This document shows positions 36,151-46,200 of a stretch of DNA of 64,000 bases, piece after piece. This stretch comes from Pseudomonas fluorescens (GTDB taxonomy: Bacteria; Pseudomonadota; Gammaproteobacteria; Pseudomonadales; Pseudomonadaceae), in assembly GCF_000968015.1 (NCBI RefSeq), contig NZ_LACH01000009.1, forward strand, positions 62,001 to 126,000. Direction: 5' to 3'. The notes below the pieces were generated by a model. The model saw nothing but the letters and a program-made list of their open reading frames with translations, had not been told where the DNA came from and ran no database searches. Position 1 is the stretch's first letter, and each line of letters starts with the position of its first letter. A program made the translations under genes and the position numbers.

Positions 36151-37455
36151 TTAACGCTGATGCACCTGATTCCCCGCCGCATACGTCTGCAACACCGTCC
36201 GGTCATCCCCCAGCGTCATTAATACAAACAACGTCTCGGCAATGTTATTGGCCTGCTTCAAGCGATAGCTCAGCAGAGGCGTGGCGTTGTAGTCCAGCAC
36301 CAGGAAGTCCGCATCAGTGCCCGGTTGCAGGGTGCCGATCTTGTCTTCCAGCCGCAGTGCGCGAGCGCCGCCGAGGGTGGCCAGGTACAGCGATTTGAAC
36401 GGGCTCAGTCGCGCACCTTGCATCTGCATGACCTTGTACGCTTCGTTCAGCGTTTGCAGCAGCGAGAAACTGGTGCCGCCACCGACATCCGTACCGAGGC
36501 CGACATTCAACTTGTGCTTCTCGGCCATCGGCAGGTTGAACAGGCCGCTGCCGAGGAAGAAGTTCGAGGTCGGGCAGAAAGCGATCGCCGAGCCGGTTTC
36601 CGCCAGCCGCGCGCACTCGTCGTCGCACAGGTGCACGCCATGGGCGAACACCGAGCGCTCGCCGAGCAGTTTGTAATGGTCGTAGACGTCCAGGTAACCC
36701 TTGCGCTCCGGGAACAGCTCCTTGACCCACTCGATTTCCTTGAGGTTTTCGCTGATGTGAGTCTGCATGTACACGTCAGGAAATTCGCTGAGCAACTGGC
36801 CGGCGAGGGTCAGTTGTTCAGGGGTGCTGGTCGGTGCAAAGCGCGGGGTGACCGCGTAGTGCAAACGGCCCTTGCCGTGCCAGCGCTCGATCAGCGCCTT
36901 GCTTTCCACGTAGCTGGATTCGGCGGTGTCGGTCAGGTAATCCGGCGCGTTGCGGTCCATCATCACCTTGCCGGCGATCATCCGCAGGTCCAGCTGTTCG
37001 GCGACCTCGAAGAACGAGTTCACCGACTGCGGATGCACGCTGCCGAAGACCAGCGCCGTGGTGGTGCCGTTGCGCAGCAGTTCCTTGATGAAAATGCTCG
37101 CGACTTCGTCCGCGTGAGCCTTGTCGGCAAACTGGCTTTCGCACGGGAAAGTGTAGGTGTTGAGCCAGTCCAGCAGTTGTTCGCCGTAAGCGCCGACCAT
37201 GCCGGTTTGCGGCAAGTGAATGTGGGTGTCGATGAAGCCTGGGGTGATCAGCGCGTCCTGATAATGGGTGATCTCGATGTCGGCCGGCAGGGTCGGCAGC
37301 AAGTCGCTGGCGTGACCAAGGGCGCTGATCTGGCCGTTATCAACCACCAGCAAGCCGTCTTCGAAATACTCATAAGAAGCTTCGATGCCCACTTCGGCGG
37401 GGTCGGCGATGCTGTGCAGAATGGCGGCGCGGTAGGCTTTGCGAGTCAAAGGCAT
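36151..37455 (-). CDS. guaD: guanine deaminase
   Basis: 434 residues of the amidohydrolase superfamily. Zinc-ligand motifs are present: FIDTHIHLPQTG (HxH), MQTHISEN and HGVHLCDDE (histidines), and GLGTDVGGGTSFSLL (the aspartate). It converts guanine to xanthine and ammonia, feeding xanthine dehydrogenase encoded by the next genes upstream. The ATG at 37455 follows GAGAAC; four extra codons in the open frame lack support. It lies 23 bases after xdhC on the same strand. Confidence 0.94.
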   Translation of the reverse strand: MPLTRKAYRAAILHSIADPAEVGIEASYEYFEDGLLVVDNGQISALGHASDLLPTLPADIEITHYQDALITPGFIDTHIHLPQTGMVGAYGEQLLDWLNTYTFPCESQFADKAHADEVASIFIKELLRNGTTTALVFGSVHPQSVNSFFEVAEQLDLRMIAGKVMMDRNAPDYLTDTAESSYVESKALIERWHGKGRLHYAVTPRFAPTSTPEQLTLAGQLLSEFPDVYMQTHISENLKEIEWVKELFPERKGYLDVYDHYKLLGERSVFAHGVHLCDDECARLAETGSAIAFCPTSNFFLGSGLFNLPMAEKHKLNVGLGTDVGGGTSFSLLQTLNEAYKVMQMQGARLSPFKSLYLATLGGARALRLEDKIGTLQPGTDADFLVLDYNATPLLSYRLKQANNIAETLFVLMTLGDDRTVLQTYAAGNQVHQR

Positions 37456-37478
37456 TGTCGTTCTCAATTCGTGGCTTT

Positions 37479-38324
37479 TTAGTTCGAAGCTTGGCTGCGG
37501 CGTGAAGCAGGTAGCAGTTTGGCGATCGATGATCCGGCGCTGGCGGTGTGCTGGCCGAAATTGGCGTTATAGGTGGCGATGATTTCGCCGGCGATGGAGA
37601 TGGCGATTTCCACAGGCAACTTGCCTTTGACTTCGCCGATGCCCATCGGGCAGCGCATGCGTTGCAGCACGGCGCTGTCGAAACCACGGTCACGCAAGCG
37701 GTGTTCGAACTTCACCCGTTTGGTCTTCGAACCGATCAGGCCGAAGTAGGCGAAGTCGTTGCGCTTGAGGATCGCGGCGGTGAGTTCTAGGTCGAGCTGG
37801 TGGTTGTGGGTCATGACGATGCAGTAGCTGCCGGCGGGCAGGTCGTCGATTTCGTCCACCGGTTCTTCGGTGACGATTTTGCGCACACCATGGGGGATCT
37901 GTTCGGGGAATTCGGCTTCCCGCGAATCGATCCAGCGCACCCGGCAGGGCAGGCTGGCGAGCAGCGGCACCAGCGCCCGGCCGACGTGGCCGGCACCGAA
38001 CACGGCGATCTGCGCCTGGACCTGCCCCATCGGTTCGAACAGCAACACGGTCACGCCGCCGCAGCACTGGCCGAGGCTGGCGCCGAGGCTGAAGCGCTCC
38101 AGATGGGTGTCCTGCCTGCCGCTGGCCAGCATCTCGCGACCGATCTGCATCGCCTTGTATTCCAGATGCCCGCCACCGATGGTGTCGAAGGTCTGGTTGG
38201 CGCCGATGACCATCTTCGAGCCGGCATTGCGCGGCGTCGAGCCGAGCTCTTCGATGATGGTCACCAACACGCAGGGTTCACCCTGGGATTGCAGGTCGGC
38301 GAGGGCGTCGATCCAGTTGTACAT
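37479..38324 (-). CDS. xdhC: xanthine dehydrogenase accessory protein XdhC
   Basis: 281 residues with the XdhC/CoxI features: TIIEELGSTPRNAGSKMVI at the N terminus, GGGHLEYKAM, and a Rossmann-like IAVFGAGHVGRALVPLL in the middle, followed by YFGLIGSKTKRVKFEHRL. It binds molybdenum cofactor and inserts the sulfurated form into xanthine dehydrogenase. Between xdhB and xdhC lies a REP pair, so XdhC may be made at a lower level than the enzyme subunits. Confidence 0.93.
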   Translation of the reverse strand: MYNWIDALADLQSQGEPCVLVTIIEELGSTPRNAGSKMVIGANQTFDTIGGGHLEYKAMQIGREMLASGRQDTHLERFSLGASLGQCCGGVTVLLFEPMGQVQAQIAVFGAGHVGRALVPLLASLPCRVRWIDSREAEFPEQIPHGVRKIVTEEPVDEIDDLPAGSYCIVMTHNHQLDLELTAAILKRNDFAYFGLIGSKTKRVKFEHRLRDRGFDSAVLQRMRCPMGIGEVKGKLPVEIAISIAGEIIATYNANFGQHTASAGSSIAKLLPASRRSQASN

Positions 38325-38361
38325 GTTTCACCTCGACATCTTTGTTGTCTGTCAGTCCGCC

Positions 38362-38431
38362 ATCGCGAGCAAGCTCGCTCCCACATTGGATGGTGTTCAC
38401 AAAACCCTGTGGGAGCGAGCTTGCTCGCGAT
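38362..38431. repeat. REP-type inverted repeat pair inside the xdh operon
   Basis: ATCGCGAGCAAGCTCGCTCC (from 38362) is inverted at about 38407-38431. It lies between xdhB and xdhC, both read on the minus strand, so the hairpin would form within the transcript and could give unequal expression. Confidence 0.85.
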
Positions 38432-38446
38432 AGCCGCGCCTCGGTC

Positions 38447-40846
38447 TTAAAGCGAAGCCAACTCGGCTTCAGCCTCAACAGCCTTCGCCACCTTCAACTG
38501 GCGCATCTGCTCACAGCCCCACAACACCCGCTCCGGTGTCGCCGGTGCGTCGATTTTCGGTTGATGCTTGTAGTCGCCCAGACTGGCCACGGCGTCCTTG
38601 ATCGCACACCACGACGCGATGCCGAGCATGAACGGCGGCTCGCCCACGGCCTTGGAATGGAACACCGTGTCTTCCGGGTTCTTGCGGTTTTCCACCAGCT
38701 TCACCCGCAGGTCCAGCGGCATGTCCGCCACCGCAGGGATCTTGTAGCTGGCCGGGCCGTTGGTCATCAGTTTGCCCTTGTTGTTCCACACCAGTTCTTC
38801 CATGGTCAGCCACCCCATGCCCTGGATGAAACCGCCCTCGACCTGACCGATGTCGATCGCCGGGTTCAATGAGTCGCCGACGTCGTGGAGGATGTCGGTG
38901 CGCAGCATTTTGTACTCGCCGGTGAGGGTGTCGATGATCACCTCGCAGCACGCTGCGCCGAAGGCGTAGTAATAGAACGGCCGGCCCCGCGCCTGGCTGC
39001 GGTCGTAGAAGATTTTCGGGGTCTTGTAGAACCCGGTGCTCGACAGCGAAACCTGAGCGAAATACGCCTGCTGGATCAGCGATTCAAAGGTCAGGATGTG
39101 ATCGCGAACCCGCACGTGACCGTTGTGGAATTCCACGTCTTCTTCGCTGACCTTGTACTGCCGCGCGGCGAATTCAACCAGGCGCTTCTTGATGATTTCC
39201 GCGGCGTTTTGCGCGGCTTTACCGTTCAGGTCGGCGCCACTGGAAGCGGCGGTCGGCGAAGTGTTCGGCACCTTGTCAGTGTTGGTCGCGGTGATCTGCA
39301 CGCGGTCCATTTCCACCTGGAATACTTCGGCCACGACCTGCGCGACTTTGGTGTTCAGGCCCTGGCCCATTTCGGTACCGCCATGGTTCAGGTGGATGCT
39401 GCCATCGGTGTAGATATGGATCAGCGCACCGGCCTGGTTGAGGAAGCTGGCGGTGAAGGAAATACCGAATTTCACCGGGGTCAGCGCCAGGCCTTTTTTC
39501 AGGATCGGGCTGTTGGCGTTGTAGCGACGAATCGCTTCGCGGCGCTCGGCGTACTGGCTGCTTTCTTCCAGTTCGGCGGTCATTTCCTCGAGCATATTGT
39601 GCTCGACGGTCTGGTAGTAATGGGTGACGTTGCGCTCGGTCTTGCCGTAGTAGTTGGCCTTGCGCACCGCCAGCGGATCGAGAGCCAGATGGCGGGCAAT
39701 CGCATCCATCACTTCTTCGATGGCGACCATCCCTTGCGGGCCGCCGAAGCCACGGTAAGCGGTGTTCGACGCGGTGTTGGTCTTGCAGCGGTGACCGTTG
39801 ATGGTCGCGTCGCCCAGGTAGTACGAGTTGTCGGCGTGGAACATCGCACGGTCGACAATCGACGCCGAGAGGTCCGGCGAGCAACCGCAGTTACCGGCCA
39901 GTTCCAGGGCAATTCCGTGCAGCCGACCGGTGCTGTCGAAGCCGACGTCATACTCGACGTAAAACGGGTGACGCTTGCCGGTCATCAGCATGTCTTCGAC
40001 CCGCGGCAGGCGCATTTTGGTCGGCTGGCCGGTGAGGTGCGCGATAACTGCGCAGAGGCACGCCGGGCTCGCTGCCTGGGTTTCCTTGCCGCCGAAACCA
40101 CCACCCATGCGGCGCATGTCGACGACGATTTTGTTCATCGACACATCGAGCACTTCGGCCACCAGTTTCTGCACTTCGGTGGGGTTCTGCGTCGAGCAGT
40201 AGACGATCATCCCGCCATCTTCGGTCGGCATCACCGAAGAGATCTGGGTTTCCAGATAGAAGTGTTCCTGGCCGCCGATGTGCAGCGTGCCTTGAATGCG
40301 GTGTTCTGCGGTGGCCAAAGCGCCGGCCGAATCGCCGCGCTGATGGGTGTGGCTGTCGAGTACAAAGTGGCGTTTGCGCAGGGCTTCGACCACGTCCAGC
40401 ACCGGCTCCAGATCTTCGTATTCGATGATCGCGGCCATCGCGGCTTTGCGTGCGGTTTCCAGGTCCTTCGCCGCAACGGCGAGCACCACTTGACCAACGA
40501 ACTGGACGTCATCGATGGCCAGTAACGGATCGCCCGGCATCAGTGGGCCGATGTCTTTCAGGCCCGGCACGTCTTTGTGGGTGATAGCGATGCGCACGCC
40601 GTCGAAGGCGTAACAAGGCTGGGTGTCGATGCTGATGATTTTCGCGTGGGCGCGGTCCGACAGGCGTGCGTAAACATGCAACTGGTTCGGAAATTCCAGC
40701 CGGTCGTCGATGTACTGCGCTTCACCGGACACGTGCTTGGCGGCGCTGTCGTGCTTGACGCTGCGGCCGACACCGGTGGTCAGGTCCTTGGCGAACAGTT
40801 CAGCCAGTTCGGCCTGGGTCTTCTCTACGGCGTGATGGTTAGACAT
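38447..40846 (-). CDS. xdhB: xanthine dehydrogenase, molybdopterin-binding subunit
   Basis: 799 residues of the xanthine oxidase large-subunit family. Cofactor-binding motifs include GGGFGGKETQAA and the RGFGGPQGM segment, and the active-site glutamate is in VGEPPFMLGIA near the C terminus. It hydroxylates hypoxanthine and xanthine to urate. It starts 8 bases inside the end of xdhA, so the two subunits are translationally coupled. Confidence 0.94.
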   Translation of the reverse strand: MSNHHAVEKTQAELAELFAKDLTTGVGRSVKHDSAAKHVSGEAQYIDDRLEFPNQLHVYARLSDRAHAKIISIDTQPCYAFDGVRIAITHKDVPGLKDIGPLMPGDPLLAIDDVQFVGQVVLAVAAKDLETARKAAMAAIIEYEDLEPVLDVVEALRKRHFVLDSHTHQRGDSAGALATAEHRIQGTLHIGGQEHFYLETQISSVMPTEDGGMIVYCSTQNPTEVQKLVAEVLDVSMNKIVVDMRRMGGGFGGKETQAASPACLCAVIAHLTGQPTKMRLPRVEDMLMTGKRHPFYVEYDVGFDSTGRLHGIALELAGNCGCSPDLSASIVDRAMFHADNSYYLGDATINGHRCKTNTASNTAYRGFGGPQGMVAIEEVMDAIARHLALDPLAVRKANYYGKTERNVTHYYQTVEHNMLEEMTAELEESSQYAERREAIRRYNANSPILKKGLALTPVKFGISFTASFLNQAGALIHIYTDGSIHLNHGGTEMGQGLNTKVAQVVAEVFQVEMDRVQITATNTDKVPNTSPTAASSGADLNGKAAQNAAEIIKKRLVEFAARQYKVSEEDVEFHNGHVRVRDHILTFESLIQQAYFAQVSLSSTGFYKTPKIFYDRSQARGRPFYYYAFGAACCEVIIDTLTGEYKMLRTDILHDVGDSLNPAIDIGQVEGGFIQGMGWLTMEELVWNNKGKLMTNGPASYKIPAVADMPLDLRVKLVENRKNPEDTVFHSKAVGEPPFMLGIASWCAIKDAVASLGDYKHQPKIDAPATPERVLWGCEQMRQLKVAKAVEAEAELASL

Positions 40847-42293
40847 AAGCGGTCACCCGAGTCTCGATGTGCGGTGTTTGCAGTTCGATGAAGTATTTAC
40901 GCAGCAGGTTCTGTGCGCTGAGCAGGCGGTATTCCTTGCTGGCGCGGAAGTCCGAGAGTGGCGTGAAATCTTCGGCCAGTGCAGCGCAGGCGCGTTCGAC
41001 GGTGTCATTGTTCCAGGTGGCGCCGAGCAGAACGGCTTCACAGTTTTTTGCACGTTTCGGGATTGCGGCCATGCCGCCGAAGGCCACACGGGCATCGGCG
41101 ATCACGCCGTTGTCGATGCGCAGGTTGAACGCGGCGCAGACGGCGGAAATGTCATCGTCCAGACGCTTGGAGACTTTGTAGGCGCGGAACAGTTGTTCGG
41201 CGCTGGCGTGAGGCACGATGATCTTTTCGATGAACTCGCTTTCCTGGCGCGCGGTGACCCGGTAATCGATGAAGTAATCTTCCAGCGCCATCGTGCGGCG
41301 AACTTCGCCTTTGCACAGAACGATCTGCGCGCCGAGTGCAATCAGCAGGGGGGGGGAGTCACCAATTGGCGAAGCGTTGCCAATGTTGCCGCCGAGGGTG
41401 CCCTGGTTGCGGATCTGCAGGGAAGCAAAGCGCTGCAGCAATTCGCCGAAGTCCGGGTACTCGGCTTTCAAGGCTTCATAGCAATCGGAAAGGGCGGTGG
41501 CAGCGCCGATTTCCAGGCGATCGTCGAAGCGCTCGATGCGCTTCATCTCGGCGACGTTACCGACGTAGATCATCACCGGCAGGGTGCGGTGGAACTGCGT
41601 GACTTCCAGCGCCAGGTCCGTGCCGCCGGCCAGCAGGCGAGCCTGTGGATAAGCGTCATAGAGGTCAGCCAGATCGGCGACGGTCAACGGCACCAGGCAG
41701 CGCTTGTCGCCACTGTTGAGTTCGCCGATGTCGGTAGGAGCGATGGCTTTCAGGCGAGCGATGGTGTCGGCTTCGCGAGCATCGAACTGGTCCGTTTGCT
41801 TGCCGCAGCAGGATTGTTCGGCGGCAGCCAGAATCGGCCGATAGCCGGTGCAGCGGCAGAGGTTGCCGGCCAGCGCTTCGTGAGCTTTATGAGCATCCGG
41901 TTGATCGCTGTTCTTTTGCAGCGCGAACAGCGACATGACGAAGCCCGGCGTGCAAAAACCGCATTGCGAGCCGTGGCACTCGACCATGGCTTTCTGCACG
42001 CTGTGCAGTTCGCCTTGGTGCTTGAGGTCTTCAACGCTGATCAATTGTTTGCCGTGCAATGACGAAACAAATGTCAGGCACGAGTTGAGGCTGCGATAGC
42101 GAATGTGTTCGCGGCCATCGTCATCCGTTTGCAGCTCGCCGACCACCACGGTGCAGGCGCCGCAGTCACCGCTGGCGCAGCCTTCTTTGGTGCCGGGTTT
42201 GCCCACATGGTCGCGCAGATAATTGAGCACGGTCAGGTTTGGGTCCAGGGCGTGCTCGCTACGGAGTTCCTGGTTAAGTAAAAACTGGATCAC
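40839..42293 (-). CDS. xdhA: xanthine dehydrogenase, FeS/FAD subunit
   Basis: 484 residues. The N-terminal plant-type [2Fe-2S] domain has EGCASGDCGACTVV, and the second [2Fe-2S] domain has QCGFCTPGFVMSL and NLCRCTGYRPI; the rest is an FAD-binding domain (LAGGTDLALEV, TLGGNIGNASPIGDS). It passes electrons from the molybdenum subunit to NAD. A run of nine G/C (41348-41356) codes for part of GDSPPLL and could be prone to slippage. First gene of the xdh operon, divergent from a GntR regulator. Confidence 0.94.
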   Translation of the reverse strand: MIQFLLNQELRSEHALDPNLTVLNYLRDHVGKPGTKEGCASGDCGACTVVVGELQTDDDGREHIRYRSLNSCLTFVSSLHGKQLISVEDLKHQGELHSVQKAMVECHGSQCGFCTPGFVMSLFALQKNSDQPDAHKAHEALAGNLCRCTGYRPILAAAEQSCCGKQTDQFDAREADTIARLKAIAPTDIGELNSGDKRCLVPLTVADLADLYDAYPQARLLAGGTDLALEVTQFHRTLPVMIYVGNVAEMKRIERFDDRLEIGAATALSDCYEALKAEYPDFGELLQRFASLQIRNQGTLGGNIGNASPIGDSPPLLIALGAQIVLCKGEVRRTMALEDYFIDYRVTARQESEFIEKIIVPHASAEQLFRAYKVSKRLDDDISAVCAAFNLRIDNGVIADARVAFGGMAAIPKRAKNCEAVLLGATWNNDTVERACAALAEDFTPLSDFRASKEYRLLSAQNLLRKYFIELQTPHIETRVTAYV

Positions 42294-42350
42294 GGAAGGC
42301 CTCGCAGACTCATTATTGTTGTTAACCGACTTGAACCGAATTTATCAGGT

Positions 42351-42389
42351 CTGACTTTGTGGTCAATGATTTTCTGACTTAAAGGTCAG
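42351..42389. promoter_or_regulatory. tandem operator-like inverted repeats in front of xdhA
   Basis: Two copies of the pattern CTGAC-N6-GTCA are present: CTGACTTTGTGGTCAA (42351-42366) and CTGACTTAAAGGTCAG (42374-42389), 23 bases apart centre to centre, about two helical turns. They lie 58-96 bases before the xdhA start and 171-209 before the divergent GntR gene. Binding by one of the two GntR regulators of this locus is the likely use. Confidence 0.6.
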
Positions 42390-42559
42390 GAAATAGCGTT
42401 TTGTCGATCAACGACTCGTTCCTTTATTATTGACCCTCACGGGATAGCCTGCTTTTTGCTGGATTCGTGCCAAAAACCGCCGAGTGGGCACTCCGCCATG
42501 ACCCTTCATGTGCGTTACACTGCGCCGCTTGTGCAGATCGAAGAGTTTGAAGGACAACC

Positions 42560-43219
42560 ATGACGTTCAAGGCGCCGGACAGCCTCGCCGAGCAAATTGC
42601 TCACCACCTCGCCGAACGCATCATTCGTGGCGAAATGAAGCCCGGGGAGCGCATCCAGGAACAGAAGGTCACGCTGGCCCTCAATGTCAGCCGCGGTTCG
42701 GTCCGTGAAGCCTTGCTGATCCTCGAGCGCCGCCACCTGATCGCGATCCTGCCGCGACGCGGTGCCCACGTGACCGAGCTCACGGTCCACAAGGTCCAGA
42801 GCCTGTGCACGCTGATGAGCGAGCTTTACATTCTTCTGGGCAATGCAGTGGCCAGCGGCTGGAAAGTCCAGGCCGACATGGCGCCGTTCGTGCAAATCCA
42901 GCAGCGTCTGACCGCCAGCTACGAGCGCCAGGACATTCGCACCTTTGTCGATGACAGCTTCAGTGTGATGCGCGCCGCGTATCCGTTCGCCAACAACCCG
43001 TACTTGCAGGAAACTGTCGAGAATCTGCAGCCGGCCATGAGCCGCGCGTATTTCCTCGCCCTGGAACAGCGCAAGGCCTCGATGAGTGAGTTCCTCGAAC
43101 TGTTCGAACGCTTGCTCGCTGCCGTGCTGGCCCGAGATTTTCCGCAGATCCGCATTGTGCTGACGGCGTATGCCCAGCGCAGCAGTGATCTGGTGGTTTC
43201 TGCCCTGACGGACGCTTAA
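42560..43219 (+). CDS. GntR-family regulator, FCD type
   Basis: 219 residues: winged helix (SLAEQIAHHLAERIIRGEMKPGERIQEQKV ... VSRGSVREALLILERRHLI, about 8-75) and a helical FCD domain. It is divergent from xdhA and two bases upstream of smc, as in other Pseudomonas, so it is both a candidate regulator of xdh and, oddly, the likely first gene of the smc transcript. Ligand unknown. Confidence 0.85.
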   Translation: MTFKAPDSLAEQIAHHLAERIIRGEMKPGERIQEQKVTLALNVSRGSVREALLILERRHLIAILPRRGAHVTELTVHKVQSLCTLMSELYILLGNAVASGWKVQADMAPFVQIQQRLTASYERQDIRTFVDDSFSVMRAAYPFANNPYLQETVENLQPAMSRAYFLALEQRKASMSEFLELFERLLAAVLARDFPQIRIVLTAYAQRSSDLVVSALTDA

Positions 43220-43221
43220 GC

Positions 43222-46200
43222 GTGCGGCTAAAGTGCATCAAGCTGGCGGGGTTCAAATCCTTCGTCGACCCGACCACGGTGAACTTCCCCAGTAACATGG
43301 CGGCGGTGGTCGGGCCCAATGGTTGCGGCAAGTCGAACATCATCGACGCCGTCCGCTGGGTGATGGGCGAGAGTTCGGCCAAGAACCTGCGCGGCGAGTC
43401 GATGACCGACGTCATCTTCAACGGCTCGACCAGCCGTAAACCGGTAAGCCAGGCCAGCATCGAGCTGGTGTTCGATAACTCCGACGGCACTTTGCTCGGC
43501 GAATACGCGGCCTACGCGGAAATTTCCATTCGCCGCAAAGTGACCCGCGACAGCCAGACCACTTACTACCTCAACGGCACCAAGTGCCGCCGTCGCGATA
43601 TCACGGATATCTTCCTTGGCACCGGCCTCGGCCCGCGCAGCTACTCGATTATCGAACAGGGGATGATCTCCAAGCTGATCGAGTCGAAGCCCGAAGACCT
43701 GCGCAACTTCATTGAGGAAGCGGCGGGCATCTCCAAGTACAAGGAGCGTCGGCGCGAGACCGAAAACCGCATCCGCCGCACCCACGAAAACCTGGCCCGC
43801 CTGACCGACCTGCGCGAAGAGCTCGAGCGTCAGCTTGAACGCTTGTACCGTCAGGCCGAGGCCGCCAAGAAGTATCAGGAATACAAGGGCGAGGAGCGTC
43901 AGCTCAAGGCCCAACTGTCGGCCCTGCGCTGGCAGGCGTTGAATGAACAGGTCGGTCAGCGCGAAGCGGTCATCGGCAATCAGGAAGTCACCTTCGAAGC
44001 GTTGGTGGCCGAGCAGCGTAATGCCGATGCGGCTATCGAACGCTTGCGTGACGGGCACCACGACCTGTCCGAACGCTTCAATCTGGTGCAGGGGCGCTTC
44101 TATTCGGTCGGCGGCGACATTGCTCGGGTCGAGCAGAGTATTCAGCACGGTCAGCAGCGTTTGCGCCAGTTGCAGGACGACCTGAAAGAAGCCGAGCGCG
44201 CACGTCTGGAAACCGAGTCTCACCTGGGTCATGACCGCACCTTGCTGCTGACCTTGGGCGAAGAGCTGGACATGCTCACCCCTGAACAGGAAGTCACCAG
44301 CGCCGCCGCCGAAGAAGCTGCCGCCGCGCTGGAAGAATCCGAAACCACCATGCACGCCTGGCAAGAGCAGTGGGACACCTTCAACCTGACGGCCGCCGAG
44401 CCGCGTCGCCAATCCGAAGTTCAGCAGTCGCGGATCCAGCAGCTGGAAACCAGCATGGAGCGACTGGCCGATCGTCAGAAGCGTCTCGGCGAAGAGCGTG
44501 CGTTGCTCTCGGCAGACCCGGAAGACGCGGCGATCATGGAGCTCAGTGAGCAACTGGCCGCGAGTGAGGCGACGCTGGAAGATTTGCAGGCCAGTGAAGA
44601 AGCCCAGGTCGAACGCCTCGAGCAACTGCGTCAGGAATTGCAATTCGCACTGCAAAATCAGCAGCAGGCTCAGGGTGATTTACAGCGTCTGAACGGTCGC
44701 CTCGCCTCCCTTGAAGCCTTGCAGCAAGCCGCGCTCGATCCGGGCACCGGCACCGCTGAATGGCTGCGCGAACAACATTTGGCGGACCGTCCGCGTTTGG
44801 CCGAAGGCTTGAAAGTTGAAGCCGGCTGGGAGCTGGCGGTGGAAACCGTGCTCGGCGCCGACCTGCAAGCGGTGCTGGTGGATGACTTCGGCGATTTCGA
44901 CCTGGCCGGTTTTACCCAGGGCGATTTGCGCTTGCTCAGCCCGGCCACCGATGGCGTGCGCGTGCCCGGCAGCTTGCTCGATAAAGTTGAAGCGCAGATC
45001 GATTTGGCGCCATGGTTGGGGCAGGTTAAACCGGTCGACAGCCTTGAACAGGCGTTGGCCCTGCGCAATCAATTGACCGCCGGCCAGAGCCTGATCAGTC
45101 GCGATGGTTACTGGGTCGGTCGGCACTTTTTGCGCGTGCGTCGGGCTAGCGAAGCGGAAAGTGGTGTGCTCGCCCGCGGCCAGGAAATCCAGCGTCTGGG
45201 CCTTGAGCGCGAAGAGCGCGAAGCCACGGTCGAAACCCTGGAAACCCAACTTCAGAATCTCAGGGCGCAACAGCGTCAGCAGGAAAACGGTCGCGAACAT
45301 CTGCGCCGTCTGCTGCAAGACGAAGCCCGTCAGCAAGGCGAATTGAAAGCCCAGTTGTCCGCCGGTAAAGCCAAGGCCGAGCAACTGACCCTGCGCCGCA
45401 CACGCCTGGACGAAGAGCTCACCGAGTTGGCTGAGCAGCGGGCGCTGGAACACGAAAATATCGGCGAAGCGCGCCTGCAATTGCAAGAAGCCCTCGACAG
45501 CATGGCGCTGGACACCGAGCAGCGCGAGTTGCTGCTGGCCCAGCGCGACAGCTTGCGCGAGCGACTGGATCGGGTGCGTCAGGAGGCCCGGCAACACAAG
45601 GATCACGCCCATCAACTGGCGGTGCGTTTGGGTTCGCTCAAGGCACAACACGACTCCACGCGTCAGGCGCTGGAGCGTCTGGAAATGCAGTCCGAGCGTC
45701 TGACTGAAAAACGCGAACAGCTGAGTCTAAACCTGGAGGAGGGCGAGGCGCCGCTGGAAGAACTGCGGTTGAAACTTGAAGAGTTGCTCGACAAGCGCAT
45801 GACTGTCGACGAAGAACTCAAGACTGCGCAAATCGCTCTGGAAGATGCCGACCGTGAACTGCGCGATGCCGAAAAACGTCGCAGTCAGGCGGAGCAGCAA
45901 TCGCAATTGATTCGCGGCCAGATGGAAACCCAGCGCATGGAATGGCAAGCCCTGACCGTGCGCCGCAAGGCACTCGAAGATCAGTTGCTGGAGGACGGCT
46001 ACGATCTCCACGGCGTACTCGCCACGCTGGTGGCCGAGGCCAACGAGAAAGACGCCGAAGAAGAACTCGAACGCATTGCCGCGCGTATTCAGCGTCTCGG
46101 TGCGATCAACCTGGCGGCCATCGACGAATACCAGCAACAATCCGAGCGTAAACGTTATCTGGATGCGCAGAACGACGATTTGGTCGAGGCACTGGATACG

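Noticed and set aside
38885..40525. 546-codon open frame on the plus strand across xdhB
   Set aside because: Antisense shadow of a conserved enzyme gene; no start signal or family resemblance.
41341..41360. Frameshift in xdhA at the G tract
   Set aside because: The reading frame continues through the tract into conserved FAD-domain sequence on both sides, so the gene is intact as given.
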